DNA of 64,000 nucleotides, taken from positions 1-64,000 of the forward strand of contig NZ_VCEI01000028.1 of NCBI RefSeq assembly GCF_005860765.1, written 5' to 3'. The notes under the pieces are model-generated. The model was not told where the DNA came from. It did not search any database and saw only the letters and a list, made by a program, of their open reading frames with translations. Positions 1 to 7,923 of this stretch are shown in pieces. A program made the translations under genes and the position numbers. Source of the DNA: Dyadobacter sediminis. GTDB lineage: Bacteria; Bacteroidota; Bacteroidia; Cytophagales; Spirosomataceae. Within the stretch, counting starts at the first letter, position 1; each line of letters starts with the position of its first letter.

Positions 1-49
1 TCTTGAACTGCTTTAAAAACTCATCAGTCAACAAATCTTCTGGTCTCAT
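1..49 (-). CDS. IS256-family transposase, N-terminal start only (runs off left edge)
   Basis: The reverse strand from 49 down reads MRPEDLLTDEFLKQFK, which matches the usual N-terminus of Bacteroidota IS256/Mutator-type DDE transposases (M-[RK]-PEDLL-DEFLKQFK). Only 16 codons lie inside the window, so the catalytic domain cannot be seen. A terminal-repeat-like sequence follows upstream at 103-127. The family call rests on this short stretch plus the terminal sequence; it is recognition by eye, not a search. Confidence 0.6.
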   Translation of the reverse strand, partial: MRPEDLLTDEFLKQFK

Positions 50-102
50 AAACTGTGTTTTGTTAAAAGTAAAAAATCGGAGTTACAAACCCCGATTTAA
101 AC

Positions 103-127
103 TTTACACAGATTTTGAGATAGTGTC
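103..127 (-). repeat. Probable terminal inverted repeat of the IS256-type element
   Basis: The sequence TTTACACAGATTTTGAGATA followed by GTGTC resembles IS256-family ends, which read inward as GACACTATCTCAAAATC. It lies upstream of the transposase start, as an element end should. A 7-bp hairpin (AAATCGG 74-80 with CCGATTT 92-98) sits just inside it, of a kind that can block read-in transcription. The other end of the element is outside the window. Confidence 0.5.
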
Positions 128-199
128 GACCAAAAATACAGTAATTGGATTTGGGTATTAGTAGGCTTTATTGTCTTAGTGATATTTGCTATTCTTTAA
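128..199 (+). pseudogene. C-terminal remnant of a small membrane protein cut by the IS256-type element
   Basis: Beginning at the inferred element boundary, one frame reads DQKYSNWIWVLVG, then a hydrophobic segment FIVLVIFAIL, then a stop at 197-199. This is a typical single transmembrane tail. No start codon precedes it because the element end intervenes. The parent gene is not recognised; the reading as an interrupted gene is inferred from the abrupt hydrophobic frame and its position. Confidence 0.4.
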
Positions 200-520
200 A
201 TATCTAAAAAATGCAAAATCTTGATAAATCCTATCAAACAATTTATTACATAACAAAACTAGAAATTTGCCACTTTGTTCTAATAAGCCTTTTATGTTAA
301 CTAATTATTATGGAAAAAGTGTATCGTCCTGTTTTTACCTTACAGTTTTTTGTGATAATCCTGATTAAACTTTACGCTTCTTTTTTGTTAGTACTGCAAT
401 TGGCTTACACCTAAATTTTTTAATACTGGAATTACTTTACAAGTATAGTATAAGCCTTTTTCTGATCTAAACTTTGCGGTTATAATTTGCTACTGGCTTT
501 GAACATTGTTTCTTGTAATC

Positions 521-538
521 CCCCCATTAAAATGGGGG
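521..538. terminator. Perfect 8-bp hairpin downstream of the IS3 transposase
   Basis: CCCCCATT (521-528) and AATGGGGG (531-538) form a perfect stem with a two-base loop, about 35 bases past the orfB stop. There is no strong T-run on the minus-strand exit side, so termination is only possible, not shown. Confidence 0.35.
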
Positions 539-572
539 TTATAAGAAATAATGTGGACATCGAACTGCCTTA

Positions 573-1507
573 TTATACTTCGATCGGCTCTGCTTGTCTT
601 TTCTTTTTTCGCTGGTAACTTTTCCAGCGCTTTGATAATACCCCTTCATGAGCATGCGCCTGGTCAGGTGTTAGGTAATCAATACTGGCGTGGGGCCGTT
701 TGCTATTATAAATCTGAATGATTTTTGTAATAGCCTTCAATGCTTCTTTGTGATTTTGGTAAATCCGTTTCGGATAAAATTCATTCTTTATAATTCCATT
801 TACCCGTTCTGCAAGTGCATTGTCATAGGGACTGCCACTTTGTGTCATACTGATCGCAATATTTTCGTCTTCCAAGATACTTACATATTCTGCCGAGCAA
901 TACTGGATTCCTCTGTCGGAATGGTGAATCAGAAAATATGGTGAATCAGAAAATATGGTGAATCACGCTTTAGCCCTGCAATTGCCATCTTCAAAGCGTT
1001 GACACACCCCACTGCCTCTAAGGTATGATAAAGGTCATACCCTACAATCTTTCTTGAGAATGCATCTGTAATTAGACTTAGATAGCTAAATCCCTCCAAG
1101 GTTCTGATATATGTTATATCACTCACCCATAATTGATTGGCTCCGGTTACTTCCAGCCCTTTAATTAAATTAGGATACTTTTTTAGCCAGTGGTGAGAAT
1201 CTGTAGTCTTTACAGTCCGCCTTCTTCTTCTTCGAATTAAGAGGCCATGAAATCGCAGCAGTTCAAACAACTGATCTCTTCCGATTTTAATACCGTGTTG
1301 CTCTAGGTCAGGCATCAATAGGAAAAGAAGCTTTCTGGTTCCTATCAGTGGAATGTTGTTACGATATTCTCTAACATAGGACAAAACCAACATGTGTGCT
1401 ATGGGCGTTTTCTTTTCATGCTCTGCTGCATCGTAATAAGCCTGACGTGTTACACCAAACAGTTCACAGAGACTTCCCAGACTTTCCTGCGGATGTTTCT
1501 GCCTCAT
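573..1507 (-). pseudogene. IS3-family transposase OrfB (DDE integrase), broken by a 17-bp tandem duplication
   Basis: The upstream half (929-1507) carries the HTH_21 region and the first part of the rve integrase domain (NQLWVSDITYIRT, SLITDAFSRKIVGYDL) and stops early after YFLIHHIF. The downstream half (573-875) continues the fold with MTQSGSPYDNALAERVNG, including the conserved final glutamate. Between them GTGAATCAGAAAATATG occurs twice in tandem (924-940, 941-957). Removing one copy restores the classic IS3 reading YFLIHHSDRGIQYCS across the junction and gives one frame of about 305 residues. The catalytic residues are otherwise present, so this looks like recent damage. OrfB is normally made as an OrfAB fusion by -1 frameshifting. 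Confidence 0.9.
924..957. repeat. 17-bp tandem duplication disrupting IS3 orfB
   Basis: Two perfect adjacent copies of a 17-base unit (924-940 and 941-957). A partial third copy of eight bases (GTGAATCA) continues at 958 as part of the native sequence. Seventeen is not a multiple of three, so the reading frame is lost. This resembles replication slippage between short direct repeats. Confidence 0.9.
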
Positions 1508-1512
1508 TTTCT

Positions 1513-1895
1513 TTACTGTCTGGTACCAGGCTTTTTTCGGATCTTAATGTGAAGTTCTTGTTCACTGACTTCAATCATGGTCTGCAATCCGCTAATTTTC
1601 AGATTAGCTTTTTCAAGTTGCTTTGTTAAATCTTGCACCTGTTTGGCAAGAATCCGTGTCTTTGAACTTTCAGTCATATCACTGATTGCTTCTTCGGCCA
1701 CCTCGTGTGGCTTTATAGCAAACGAAGAAAAATCAGTTATCCATGCACTAAGAGTGTTTCGACTTAGACCGTATTTTTTTGCACATGCTCGCTGACCAAT
1801 TAATCCCGAATTTACTTCATGGACAATCTTCCTTTTTTTCCTTTCGCTTAAACGCTCTTATGGTTTTCAATTTTTGACTGTAACTTTCTTCCCAT
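1513..1895 (-). pseudogene. IS3-family OrfA (HTH) with an N-terminal frameshift
   Basis: From the likely ATG at 1893-1895 the frame reads MGRKLQSKIENHKSV and stops. Shifting by one base near 1850 continues as LSERKKRKIVHEVNSGLI, then GQRACAKKYGLSRNTLSAW (helix-turn-helix), a leucine-zipper-like stretch (LAKQVQDLTKQLEKANLKI) and the stop at 1513. A single missing T in a T-run (A-run 1850-1852 on the plus strand) explains the break. OrfA of IS3 elements binds the terminal repeats and is the first half of the OrfAB transposase. The coding sense on both sides supports one damaged gene. Confidence 0.75.
1531..1538 (-). promoter_or_regulatory. Programmed -1 frameshift slippery site (A AAA AAG) for OrfAB
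   Basis: On the minus strand the orfA frame reads CGA AAA AAG CCT, which contains the canonical A-AAA-AAG heptamer in the right phase. Slipping back one base gives K-K-A-W-Y-Q-T-V-K-K and runs straight into MRQKHPQES of orfB, so a full OrfAB would result. IS3-family elements are known to use exactly this mechanism. The site is intact although both flanking frames are broken. Confidence 0.75.
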
Positions 1896-2095
1896 TTGTT
1901 TTCATCCTTTTCTGCTTTAGTGTAAAGCTATATCAGGACAATACACGTAACCTACGGAAGCAATTTTCAAGGTACAAAACTGAATACTGGTAGCATCTTA
2001 TTATCTTATGGGAAAGTATTTAAAATGAGCATTTGTGTATAGCCTATGATCTCAATTTTGGGAAGTATTACAGAGATAAAGTTTAATCCAATATA

Positions 2096-2881
2096 TTAAA
2101 TTATTTGATATGCTAAAAGAAAATTATTTATCTCCATCATGTCTGCCATGTTCAATTTTCGCACTATGTTTTGCCGATGTGTATTAATTGTATGAATACT
2201 TAAAAACAATCGTTCACCAATCTCTTCGCTAGTTAACTTTTCACCAATCATCCTTGCTATCTCGAGCTCTCTTTTGGTGAGGTTATCAAGTTTCCTCAAG
2301 AGGCCAGACTCATTATCGACTTCGTATATTAGATTATCATTTCCATCAGTTAATCGTAAGTGTTGGCGATTATTTCGTTTCAAATAAGAAATATTCGAGA
2401 TCATTGCGAGGAGAAGAGATATATTGCCAGTTGGATCTCGTTTTAATATTACTCCCTCTTGTAGAATTCGCACCATTTGCCCATCAGGGCGAATCATTCT
2501 AAAATCAAAATACGATTTAAAATTAGCGATCTTATCGTGCGAAAGAGTGACTACATAATCGGTCATAACTTTAGACATTTTCTCTAACCCCCGATAATCA
2601 GATGATTCAAGTTTTGACAAAAAGAAGGCCACTCCTTCCTTAAGAAATATGTCGTGGTCCCAACCAATAATGAGTTTTAAATCCCCAATTGTGCAGAGAT
2701 AACGCATGGAGTGAAGATCAATGACTGCAACTGATGCCTTACGAAGACGCAGAGTTTCCTCCAATAAAGGGCTTGTCCTAATTAGATCATCAAAAAAGTT
2801 AATCTCTGAGCTAAGAATATCTGACTTCCAAACTTTGCGAAAAGAACATAAATCAAAAAATTTTGTCACTGTTTTGCTCAA
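2096..2881 (-). CDS. LuxR-type transcriptional regulator with PAS-like sensor region
   Basis: A 261-residue protein. The last 65 residues form a LuxR/GerE helix-turn-helix: LTKRELEIARMIGEKLTSEE, then IGERLFLSIHTINTHRQNIV and RKLN, the standard four-helix pattern. The central region (about 60-190, including WDHDIFLKEG, FDFRMIRPDGQMVRI and SLLLAMISNISYLK) looks like a divergent PAS fold that could bind a small ligand. There is no receiver domain and no membrane segment, so it is probably a cytoplasmic one-component regulator. It stands alone, divergent from the secreted protein at 3053. The target genes are unknown. Confidence 0.8.
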   Translation of the reverse strand: MSKTVTKFFDLCSFRKVWKSDILSSEINFFDDLIRTSPLLEETLRLRKASVAVIDLHSMRYLCTIGDLKLIIGWDHDIFLKEGVAFFLSKLESSDYRGLEKMSKVMTDYVVTLSHDKIANFKSYFDFRMIRPDGQMVRILQEGVILKRDPTGNISLLLAMISNISYLKRNNRQHLRLTDGNDNLIYEVDNESGLLRKLDNLTKRELEIARMIGEKLTSEEIGERLFLSIHTINTHRQNIVRKLNMADMMEINNFLLAYQII

Positions 2882-2963
2882 TAAGGTGAAACTCTCTACA
2901 AAATACTGAATTGCCAGTATTGTAACAAAGCTTACGCGTTATGAAATTTACAAGTCGATCACC

Positions 2964-2987
2964 TGACCTCCCCAAGAAAACTGGACA
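2964..2987. repeat. Possible solo IS3-type element end
   Basis: The stretch TGACCTCCCC followed by AAGAAAACTGGACA resembles the outer end of another group of Bacteroidota IS3 elements. No transposase frame follows; the next gene is an unrelated secreted protein. It may be a leftover end or chance similarity. Confidence 0.25.
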
Positions 2988-3052
2988 ATTTATAACTAAA
3001 GAATAACGGGGAAGTGATATTATAAATGGTACTGTAAATCTACTTATCTCTT

Positions 3053-4588
3053 ATGATGAAATTACTTCTTTCGTTATTGGGCTTATTATGCTCAACCCAA
3101 TTATTTTCTCAGGATTCAAAGAATTTTTATGTCGAATGCTCTGATGCTGGTACCATCGCTGAAATAGAACTATGGGTTAGCAACAAAGGCTATAAAGTAT
3201 CAAGAAACAAGAGTACCGCTGATTACACAATTTCATGCATGGAAATTAAAAGATCATCTTTACGGAGAAACCTTGTCTTTATTTCTATTCTTGATAATAA
3301 GGATGTAGTTGTAGGGCAAACCAAAACGGTTTATGCATATAACAAAAAGAAATCATATGTACTGTTAGCAGAACTTGAATTGGACGGTATAATCAAGAAA
3401 GCAATTGCAAAGGAGGATTCTAATACTTTCCGTGCAGTGTTTAGCGACACTTTGTTAACCATTGTACGATCAAAAACAGAGGTTGTAACTACAAGATCTA
3501 CTGTGTCATTTACCGGTAAAAAAAGTAATGAAATTAAATACTATTTTGAATTTGAAAATAACCCAGTTAAAGCGAAATTCAAAGATTACCATGGAAATAT
3601 ATACAACGGTAAATTACCTGATTCCAAAATGATCGAGGTAAATATTTTACCTGACACGACCATCAAGGAAACGATGACATACAAAGTCCAACTTTATTAC
3701 AAGTTGAAAGACGATTCCGATTTCAAGAAAGATAAATTATTTACTATCAAAGTTTTGGCCCAAGAAGCTGTGACCCCGATCCCATTCCATAAGAATGAGT
3801 TGATTTTATTTGCGGGTACTACCTATGATCATTATAATCCCGGAAATAAAATCTCTGGTCTTTCAATTGAGCCAATGTTTACCACTCAGGCAAGTAAATA
3901 CGTATGGTTGAGATTCGGAGTATTTATTCATCCAAATTTCACGCGAGATTCCTCAAATTCTTTTACTCGAAATTATTACTATCGCTTAAAGAATGAAGAA
4001 TTGGTGAATAATAAAACAACGATAGGTAGGTATTCCACCTCCCAGAGCTATGCTAGTAAAATACAAAGTATTGGATTTTACACAGATTTGATTTTTACAG
4101 ATCCAAAATCAACATTAGAAAAAGGTGTGAGGATTTCTCCATTTATTCATGTTGAAATTGTAAAAAGGATAATAACGCCAACATCTGTATTTTCAAGTAG
4201 TAGGACAGATACTCTTTTCTATAACACGGATCTTATCAAAGATCCAAAGTACGTAAATCTTTCAAGACCTGATACCAGTTTGAACGTACTTAGAAGATAT
4301 ACAAGAGATCAACTTTTTCTCTCAGTAGGCTGGATTACAGAAATCAGCTTAAAGGATGCCTATATATTCTTTCAGCCAATGTCTGGCATAAGAGCTCAGT
4401 TTGTAGGACAATATGTGCCAGGATTGCCGAAAAAGGAAGTAAAACTAACCTTAGGCTATAAGTTTGCAATACGCTATAAAGAACTTATAAGTTTAGCGAT
4501 TGATCATCGGGATTTCCTGAGCCGAGATGAATATTTAAATATCTCTATAGGTGTTCCAACAACAATCGCAAAATTCACAAAGAAGTAA
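3053..4588 (+). CDS. Secreted protein with C-terminal outer-membrane-barrel-like region
   Basis: A 511-residue protein with a clear signal peptide (MMKLLLSLLGLLCSTQLFSQ, cleavage near residue 20). Residues about 22-130 form a small alternating domain (NFYVECSDAGTIAEIELWVS) reminiscent of periplasmic domains that precede transport proteins. The middle is a beta-rich domain (about 140-240). From about residue 245 the pattern of alternating hydrophobic strands and polar loops (LILFAGTTYDHYN, YVWLRFGVFIHPNF, IQSIGFYTDLIFTD, LFLSVGWITEISL, FAIRYKELISLAID) fits an outer-membrane barrel. I do not recognise a named family. No partner gene is adjacent, and the preceding 170 bases hold an IS-end-like scrap. 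Confidence 0.6.
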   Translation: MMKLLLSLLGLLCSTQLFSQDSKNFYVECSDAGTIAEIELWVSNKGYKVSRNKSTADYTISCMEIKRSSLRRNLVFISILDNKDVVVGQTKTVYAYNKKKSYVLLAELELDGIIKKAIAKEDSNTFRAVFSDTLLTIVRSKTEVVTTRSTVSFTGKKSNEIKYYFEFENNPVKAKFKDYHGNIYNGKLPDSKMIEVNILPDTTIKETMTYKVQLYYKLKDDSDFKKDKLFTIKVLAQEAVTPIPFHKNELILFAGTTYDHYNPGNKISGLSIEPMFTTQASKYVWLRFGVFIHPNFTRDSSNSFTRNYYYRLKNEELVNNKTTIGRYSTSQSYASKIQSIGFYTDLIFTDPKSTLEKGVRISPFIHVEIVKRIITPTSVFSSSRTDTLFYNTDLIKDPKYVNLSRPDTSLNVLRRYTRDQLFLSVGWITEISLKDAYIFFQPMSGIRAQFVGQYVPGLPKKEVKLTLGYKFAIRYKELISLAIDHRDFLSRDEYLNISIGVPTTIAKFTKK

Positions 4589-4742
4589 AAAGATTTCCTC
4601 TTTGTGAGTTTATATAAAAGCCACTTTTAGAATTACCTTTGTATTTTTCTTTCAGTCCAAGTGACCTCACCTCAAAATGTAATACAGTGACCTTCCCCCG
4701 CAAAACCGAATAGCTTAAACTAGAAAAAATTACTGCTGATTC

Positions 4743-4919
4743 TTATTTCCCCATCGGAACCAGCACGCCAAGGTGAACCGATGTGCCACGATTGTACATT
4801 TTCAATTCTTCAACCAATGGTCGAAGTCCAAGATGGTAACGTGCTTCTCCCAAAATCTTAAGGGGTATTGTAGGATAAGCAATGCCTGCGCCACCTATAT
4901 AACGTACGGTTACATTGTA
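4743..4919 (-). pseudogene. C-terminal fragment of an outer-membrane beta-barrel protein
   Basis: The minus strand from about 4919 reads YNVTVRYIGGAGIAYPTIP, then KILGEARYHLGLRPLVEELK and MYNRGTSVHLGVLVPMGK before a stop at 4743-4745. Alternating strands ending in a short hydrophobic terminal strand are typical of Bacteroidota barrels. No start or upstream continuation exists. The frame is lost at about 4920, just where the region upstream of the serine recombinase begins, so a recombination event may have removed the rest. Confidence 0.5.
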
Positions 4920-5004
4920 TTAATATTTTTCCCAAAGATTAGTTAAATCTTGTGTTAGAAGAAGATAAACTAATTTCTTGATACCAATTTAAATTACTTG
5001 CTTG

Positions 5005-5028
5005 TTTGCAAAAACGATCGATTAAATA
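5005..5028 (+). repeat. Recombinase-flanking direct repeat, left copy
   Basis: The sequence TTTGCAAAAACGATCGATTA plus AATA matches 25403-25426 at 20 of 24 positions in the same orientation. It lies about 117 bases before the recombinase start at 5145. A further inverted pair of TTTGC-type half sites lies at about 5088-5120. It could be a resolution site or an element boundary. Confidence 0.45.
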
Positions 5029-5144
5029 AAATTATCCTTGCCGTAATTTTACAATCTTTAAGCAATAGGTATTTTGTTTCATGTTGTTGTTTGCGAAATC
5101 AAATTTCATTTATTTGCAAACTCAACGAGTTTTGTGAAACAAAT

Positions 5145-5744
5145 ATGAAGTTTGGCTACATCCGCGTCTCCAAGGACGAACAGAATCATGAATTACAAGT
5201 TGATGCCTTGAAAAGGGAGGGCTGTGAGAAAATCTTTACAGAAAAAATTTCCGGGGCCAGTAAACATCGGCCCGAGTATGAGAAGATGCTTGAACAGTTA
5301 AGGCCGGGCGATGAAGTAAATGTCTGGGACATTGACCGGCTTGGACGAACCACATTGGAGCTCATTGTCCTGATCGATACCTGGAACCAAAAAGGCATCC
5401 TTTTCAAAAGTATAAGTCAACCATTAATTGATACGACCACGCCCCACGGAGAATTCATCTTTCAATTGTTTGCCATTCTTTCTCAACATGAGCGGAAAAG
5501 ATTGATTCGTCGTACTAATGCCGGACTCGAAGCTGCCAGGGCTCGGGGCCGGGTAGGTGGTCGGAAGAAAGGGCTAAGTCCCCGTTATGAAAAGATTGCA
5601 CCACTGGTGTTAAAGGCGTATAAAGACGGAAGTACAATCCGCGACATCATGCAGGCATTTTCCATTCCATCTTCGGCAACTGTTTATAAAATTTTAAAGG
5701 GTAGGATGGACCTTGGAGAACATATTGATCTACAAAAGCTATGA
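5145..5744 (+). CDS. Serine recombinase (resolvase/invertase family)
   Basis: A protein of 199 residues starting MKFGYIRVSKDEQNHELQVD; Y-x-R-V-S with the catalytic serine at about position 9 is the family signature. The upstream in-frame extension to 4998 lacks family similarity, and 199 residues is the normal length for small resolvases, so I place the start at 5145. The catalytic domain follows (KISGASKHRPEYEKML, then DRLGRTTLELI and HGEFIFQLFAILSQHERKRL), then the E-helix (RTNAGLEAARARGRVGGRKKG) and a C-terminal helix-turn-helix. The family cuts and rejoins DNA through a serine intermediate. It faces the related recombinase at 24701-25303. Confidence 0.93.
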   Translation: MKFGYIRVSKDEQNHELQVDALKREGCEKIFTEKISGASKHRPEYEKMLEQLRPGDEVNVWDIDRLGRTTLELIVLIDTWNQKGILFKSISQPLIDTTTPHGEFIFQLFAILSQHERKRLIRRTNAGLEAARARGRVGGRKKGLSPRYEKIAPLVLKAYKDGSTIRDIMQAFSIPSSATVYKILKGRMDLGEHIDLQKL

Positions 5745-5978
5745 TTGCTACTATAACCATGTAGGTAATGGTTGGCCGAAATGATGTTTATATGGGATCA
5801 CAATTAAATAACGTACAAATCCATCTTCATAATTCAGTTTTTAAAGTTATGCAAAAGGACGATTTTTCTGCATAATGCAAAGTTAAATCGGATTTGCCTC
5901 TTAATACATTCTGTCTTGTCTCTGGTTATTAATATGCTAAATATGATATGCAATTAGCTTATTTAGAATACAATCCAG

Positions 5979-6824
5979 CTATTTATTTTTTAGAATAAAG
6001 CGATTGCAGATCGAAACAAAAAGTGCTGGATCACTCATCCAGGGATCATGACACGCTCCCTTAATCGTGTATAATTCGGCTTTTGGGAAAATGTTCATGT
6101 ATTCGTCGGCACAATCTATTTGACAGGTTCTGCTACCGTTAAAAAGGAGAGTAGGAACGACAATGTTGCGAAGACTATCTACGATTGGTGCTGAGTGAAA
6201 ACTATCCCTTGTTTCAAAAGCCGGAGCTTCTATGTACATTTCAATTTCTTTAAATATCATAATAGTTTCCTCTTTGGTTGATCCGTCAGTATGATGCCGG
6301 ATCAAAGTTCCAAATTCGGTTTGAACTTGTTTATGAGATTTGACCGTGGGGCGGTAAGCTTTTTTGTGGTAGACTTCATTCCTTCCCTCCCAGTGATAGG
6401 TACCGGTAAGAATAACACCTTTGACATCCTGTGGATGTTTGTAGGTATAAATCATAGCTAATGTACTTCCCCAGGATGAACCAATTAGAAATACCTTTCT
6501 TTTTGGTGAGAAAGTCTTTATAACTCTTTTTAAATCCTTTACATGTTCCTGCCAAACATAGGTGGTGTCTTGCTGGCTCCGGCCACAACCACGCTGATCA
6601 TAGTATACGACAGAACAATATTTGTTGAGAGAGTCTAACTCCGGACGCAGGTATTCATGTTGGACACCTGGCCCACCGTGTAATACAATTACAACCTGTG
6701 ACTTGTCACCCAGCTTCCAATATGCCAGTTGGGGAATACCTTTTACAAAGCCATCCTGGCAAAATGCTTGAAACGTGCAAGTAAAAAACAGCAGGGTGAT
6801 TATTTGGAAGCGCATAGATCTCAA
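5979..6824 (-). CDS. Secreted alpha/beta hydrolase (proline iminopeptidase-like)
   Basis: A protein of 281 residues with a signal peptide (about residues 1-22, ending QAFCQ). The oxyanion motif HGGPG is at 49-53, DQRGCGRS at 76-83 is typical of the prolyl-aminopeptidase/epoxide-hydrolase group, and the nucleophile elbow GSSWGS puts Ser117 as nucleophile. Asp237 and His259 (GACHDPW) are the likely rest of the triad. The cap is short, so the substrate cannot be assigned; peptidase S33 family membership is inference. The signal peptide implies a periplasmic or outer location. Neighbours give no pathway clue. Confidence 0.8.
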   Translation of the reverse strand: MRSMRFQIITLLFFTCTFQAFCQDGFVKGIPQLAYWKLGDKSQVVIVLHGGPGVQHEYLRPELDSLNKYCSVVYYDQRGCGRSQQDTTYVWQEHVKDLKRVIKTFSPKRKVFLIGSSWGSTLAMIYTYKHPQDVKGVILTGTYHWEGRNEVYHKKAYRPTVKSHKQVQTEFGTLIRHHTDGSTKEETIMIFKEIEMYIEAPAFETRDSFHSAPIVDSLRNIVVPTLLFNGSRTCQIDCADEYMNIFPKAELYTIKGACHDPWMSDPALFVSICNRFILKNK

Positions 6825-7159
6825 CTATTTAAGCTGTTACAATTTTACTACAAATAGATTGAATAATCATATTTCTTAAAGTACAAACTTACTGACTTTA
6901 TAACTTTAAAGTTCGTTGAGGATATGGGAAAACGCTTGTTTTTCAAGCATGTTTGAAACAGCAATTTTCTTAGGAGTATCGCTTTTTAAGATTGACACAA
7001 TCAATTTATACACCAAATGTTAGGACTTAGACCAACATGTTAAGCGTATGGGTTGAATAAAGGCAAACGGTTCACCCTAGTAGGAGTTGAATATAAATTT
7101 AAGATTGGGAAATAAAAATCTGTGAACCTTGTTTTGCAGGATTTCCATAAGAGAAAAAC
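6825..7159. other. Non-coding interval
   Basis: No convincing reading frame. It contains a partial copy of an intergenic motif (7104-7131, TTGGGAAATAAAAATCTGTG) related to sequences at 29335 and 40690. Confidence 0.4.
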
Positions 7160-7753
7160 CTATAAATTTTTACTCCGTAGTACGGTCTTTAAACACCGGC
7201 TAAATGTTGCAGGAGTTGTTCCCAGGTAAGTGGCAATATAATGATCCGGAATTCTTCGAAAGAGTGATGACGGGTGACTGATATACGCTTCTATGCGCTG
7301 CTCAACAGAAAGGTATTTAAACAACTTGACCTTTTCACTAAAACTTACCAGCCGCTGTTCGAGCATTTGCATGATCAGATTGGCTATCAGTACATCTTCT
7401 TTTGCCAGGTTCCGGTATTCTTCGTAAGACACAGAATACAGTAGGGAATCTTCCAGTACTTCAAGGGCTTCACCGGATTTTTGACGTGTGAAAAAGCTCT
7501 CTGCAATACAGGCAATTTCACCTTCTGCAATGAGCCTGGACGTGATATCCTCTTCATTCATTACATAATAAGAACGCATTACGCCTGAATGAAGAAAATA
7601 GATGCTATCGTTTACCTGTCCGATGTTGACCAGTATTCGCCCTTTACGCACCTTGTAAGGAGTGGCCATGGAAGGGAACAGCTCCTTTAACCGGATGAAT
7701 TCAGAGGAGCTTAATGTTTCTGTGAGCAGCTGTAAAGGTTTGAAGGCATACAT
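7160..7753 (-). CDS. Crp/Fnr-family transcriptional regulator
   Basis: About 197 residues from MYAFKPLQLLTET; an in-frame extension to 7822 adds 23 residues without family similarity, so the internal ATG at 7751-7753 is preferred. The cyclic-nucleotide-binding-like beta barrel spans roughly residues 10-125 (VRKGRILVNIGQVNDSIYFL, SGVMRSYYV, EGEIACIAESFF). The C-terminal helix-turn-helix is HYIATYLGTTPATFSRCLKT. Bacteroidota have many such single-domain regulators controlling a neighbouring gene in response to stress or oxidants; the ligand is unknown. It is divergent from the lipoprotein gene at 7924. Confidence 0.85.
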   Translation of the reverse strand: MYAFKPLQLLTETLSSSEFIRLKELFPSMATPYKVRKGRILVNIGQVNDSIYFLHSGVMRSYYVMNEEDITSRLIAEGEIACIAESFFTRQKSGEALEVLEDSLLYSVSYEEYRNLAKEDVLIANLIMQMLEQRLVSFSEKVKLFKYLSVEQRIEAYISHPSSLFRRIPDHYIATYLGTTPATFSRCLKTVLRSKNL

Positions 7754-7923
7754 GGTTAATTCTTTGATTGAGGTCGGCCATTTTGTTGTCCTGCGACAAG
7801 TAAAAGTGATGTTTAATCGCAAGATAAAAATGTTTGGGGTCCATTTAAATTTGTAACTGAAAAATAAGCTCTTGTTACCTAAAAGGATGACAAAATTCTT
7901 CCTCTTTAAAAATATTGAACACC

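Larger units (their letters stand above)
319..1946 (-). mobile_element. IS3-family insertion sequence, inactivated
   Basis: A 27-base sequence at 319-345 (starts GTGTATCGTCCTG) matches the reverse complement of 1920-1946 (ends CAGGACAATACAC) at 20 of 27 positions, giving a plausible pair of terminal inverted repeats around orfA and orfB. Two weaker copies of the same motif lie inside the left end (about 352-377 and 456-478), so the exact left boundary is uncertain. No clear target-site duplication is visible. Both reading frames are damaged (see the orfA and orfB entries), so the element should not be able to move by itself. Confidence 0.6.

Noticed and set aside
4998-5144. N-terminal extension of the first serine recombinase to ATG 4998
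   Set aside because: The extra 49 residues lack family similarity, and the region holds repeat motifs typical of a control or recombination site.
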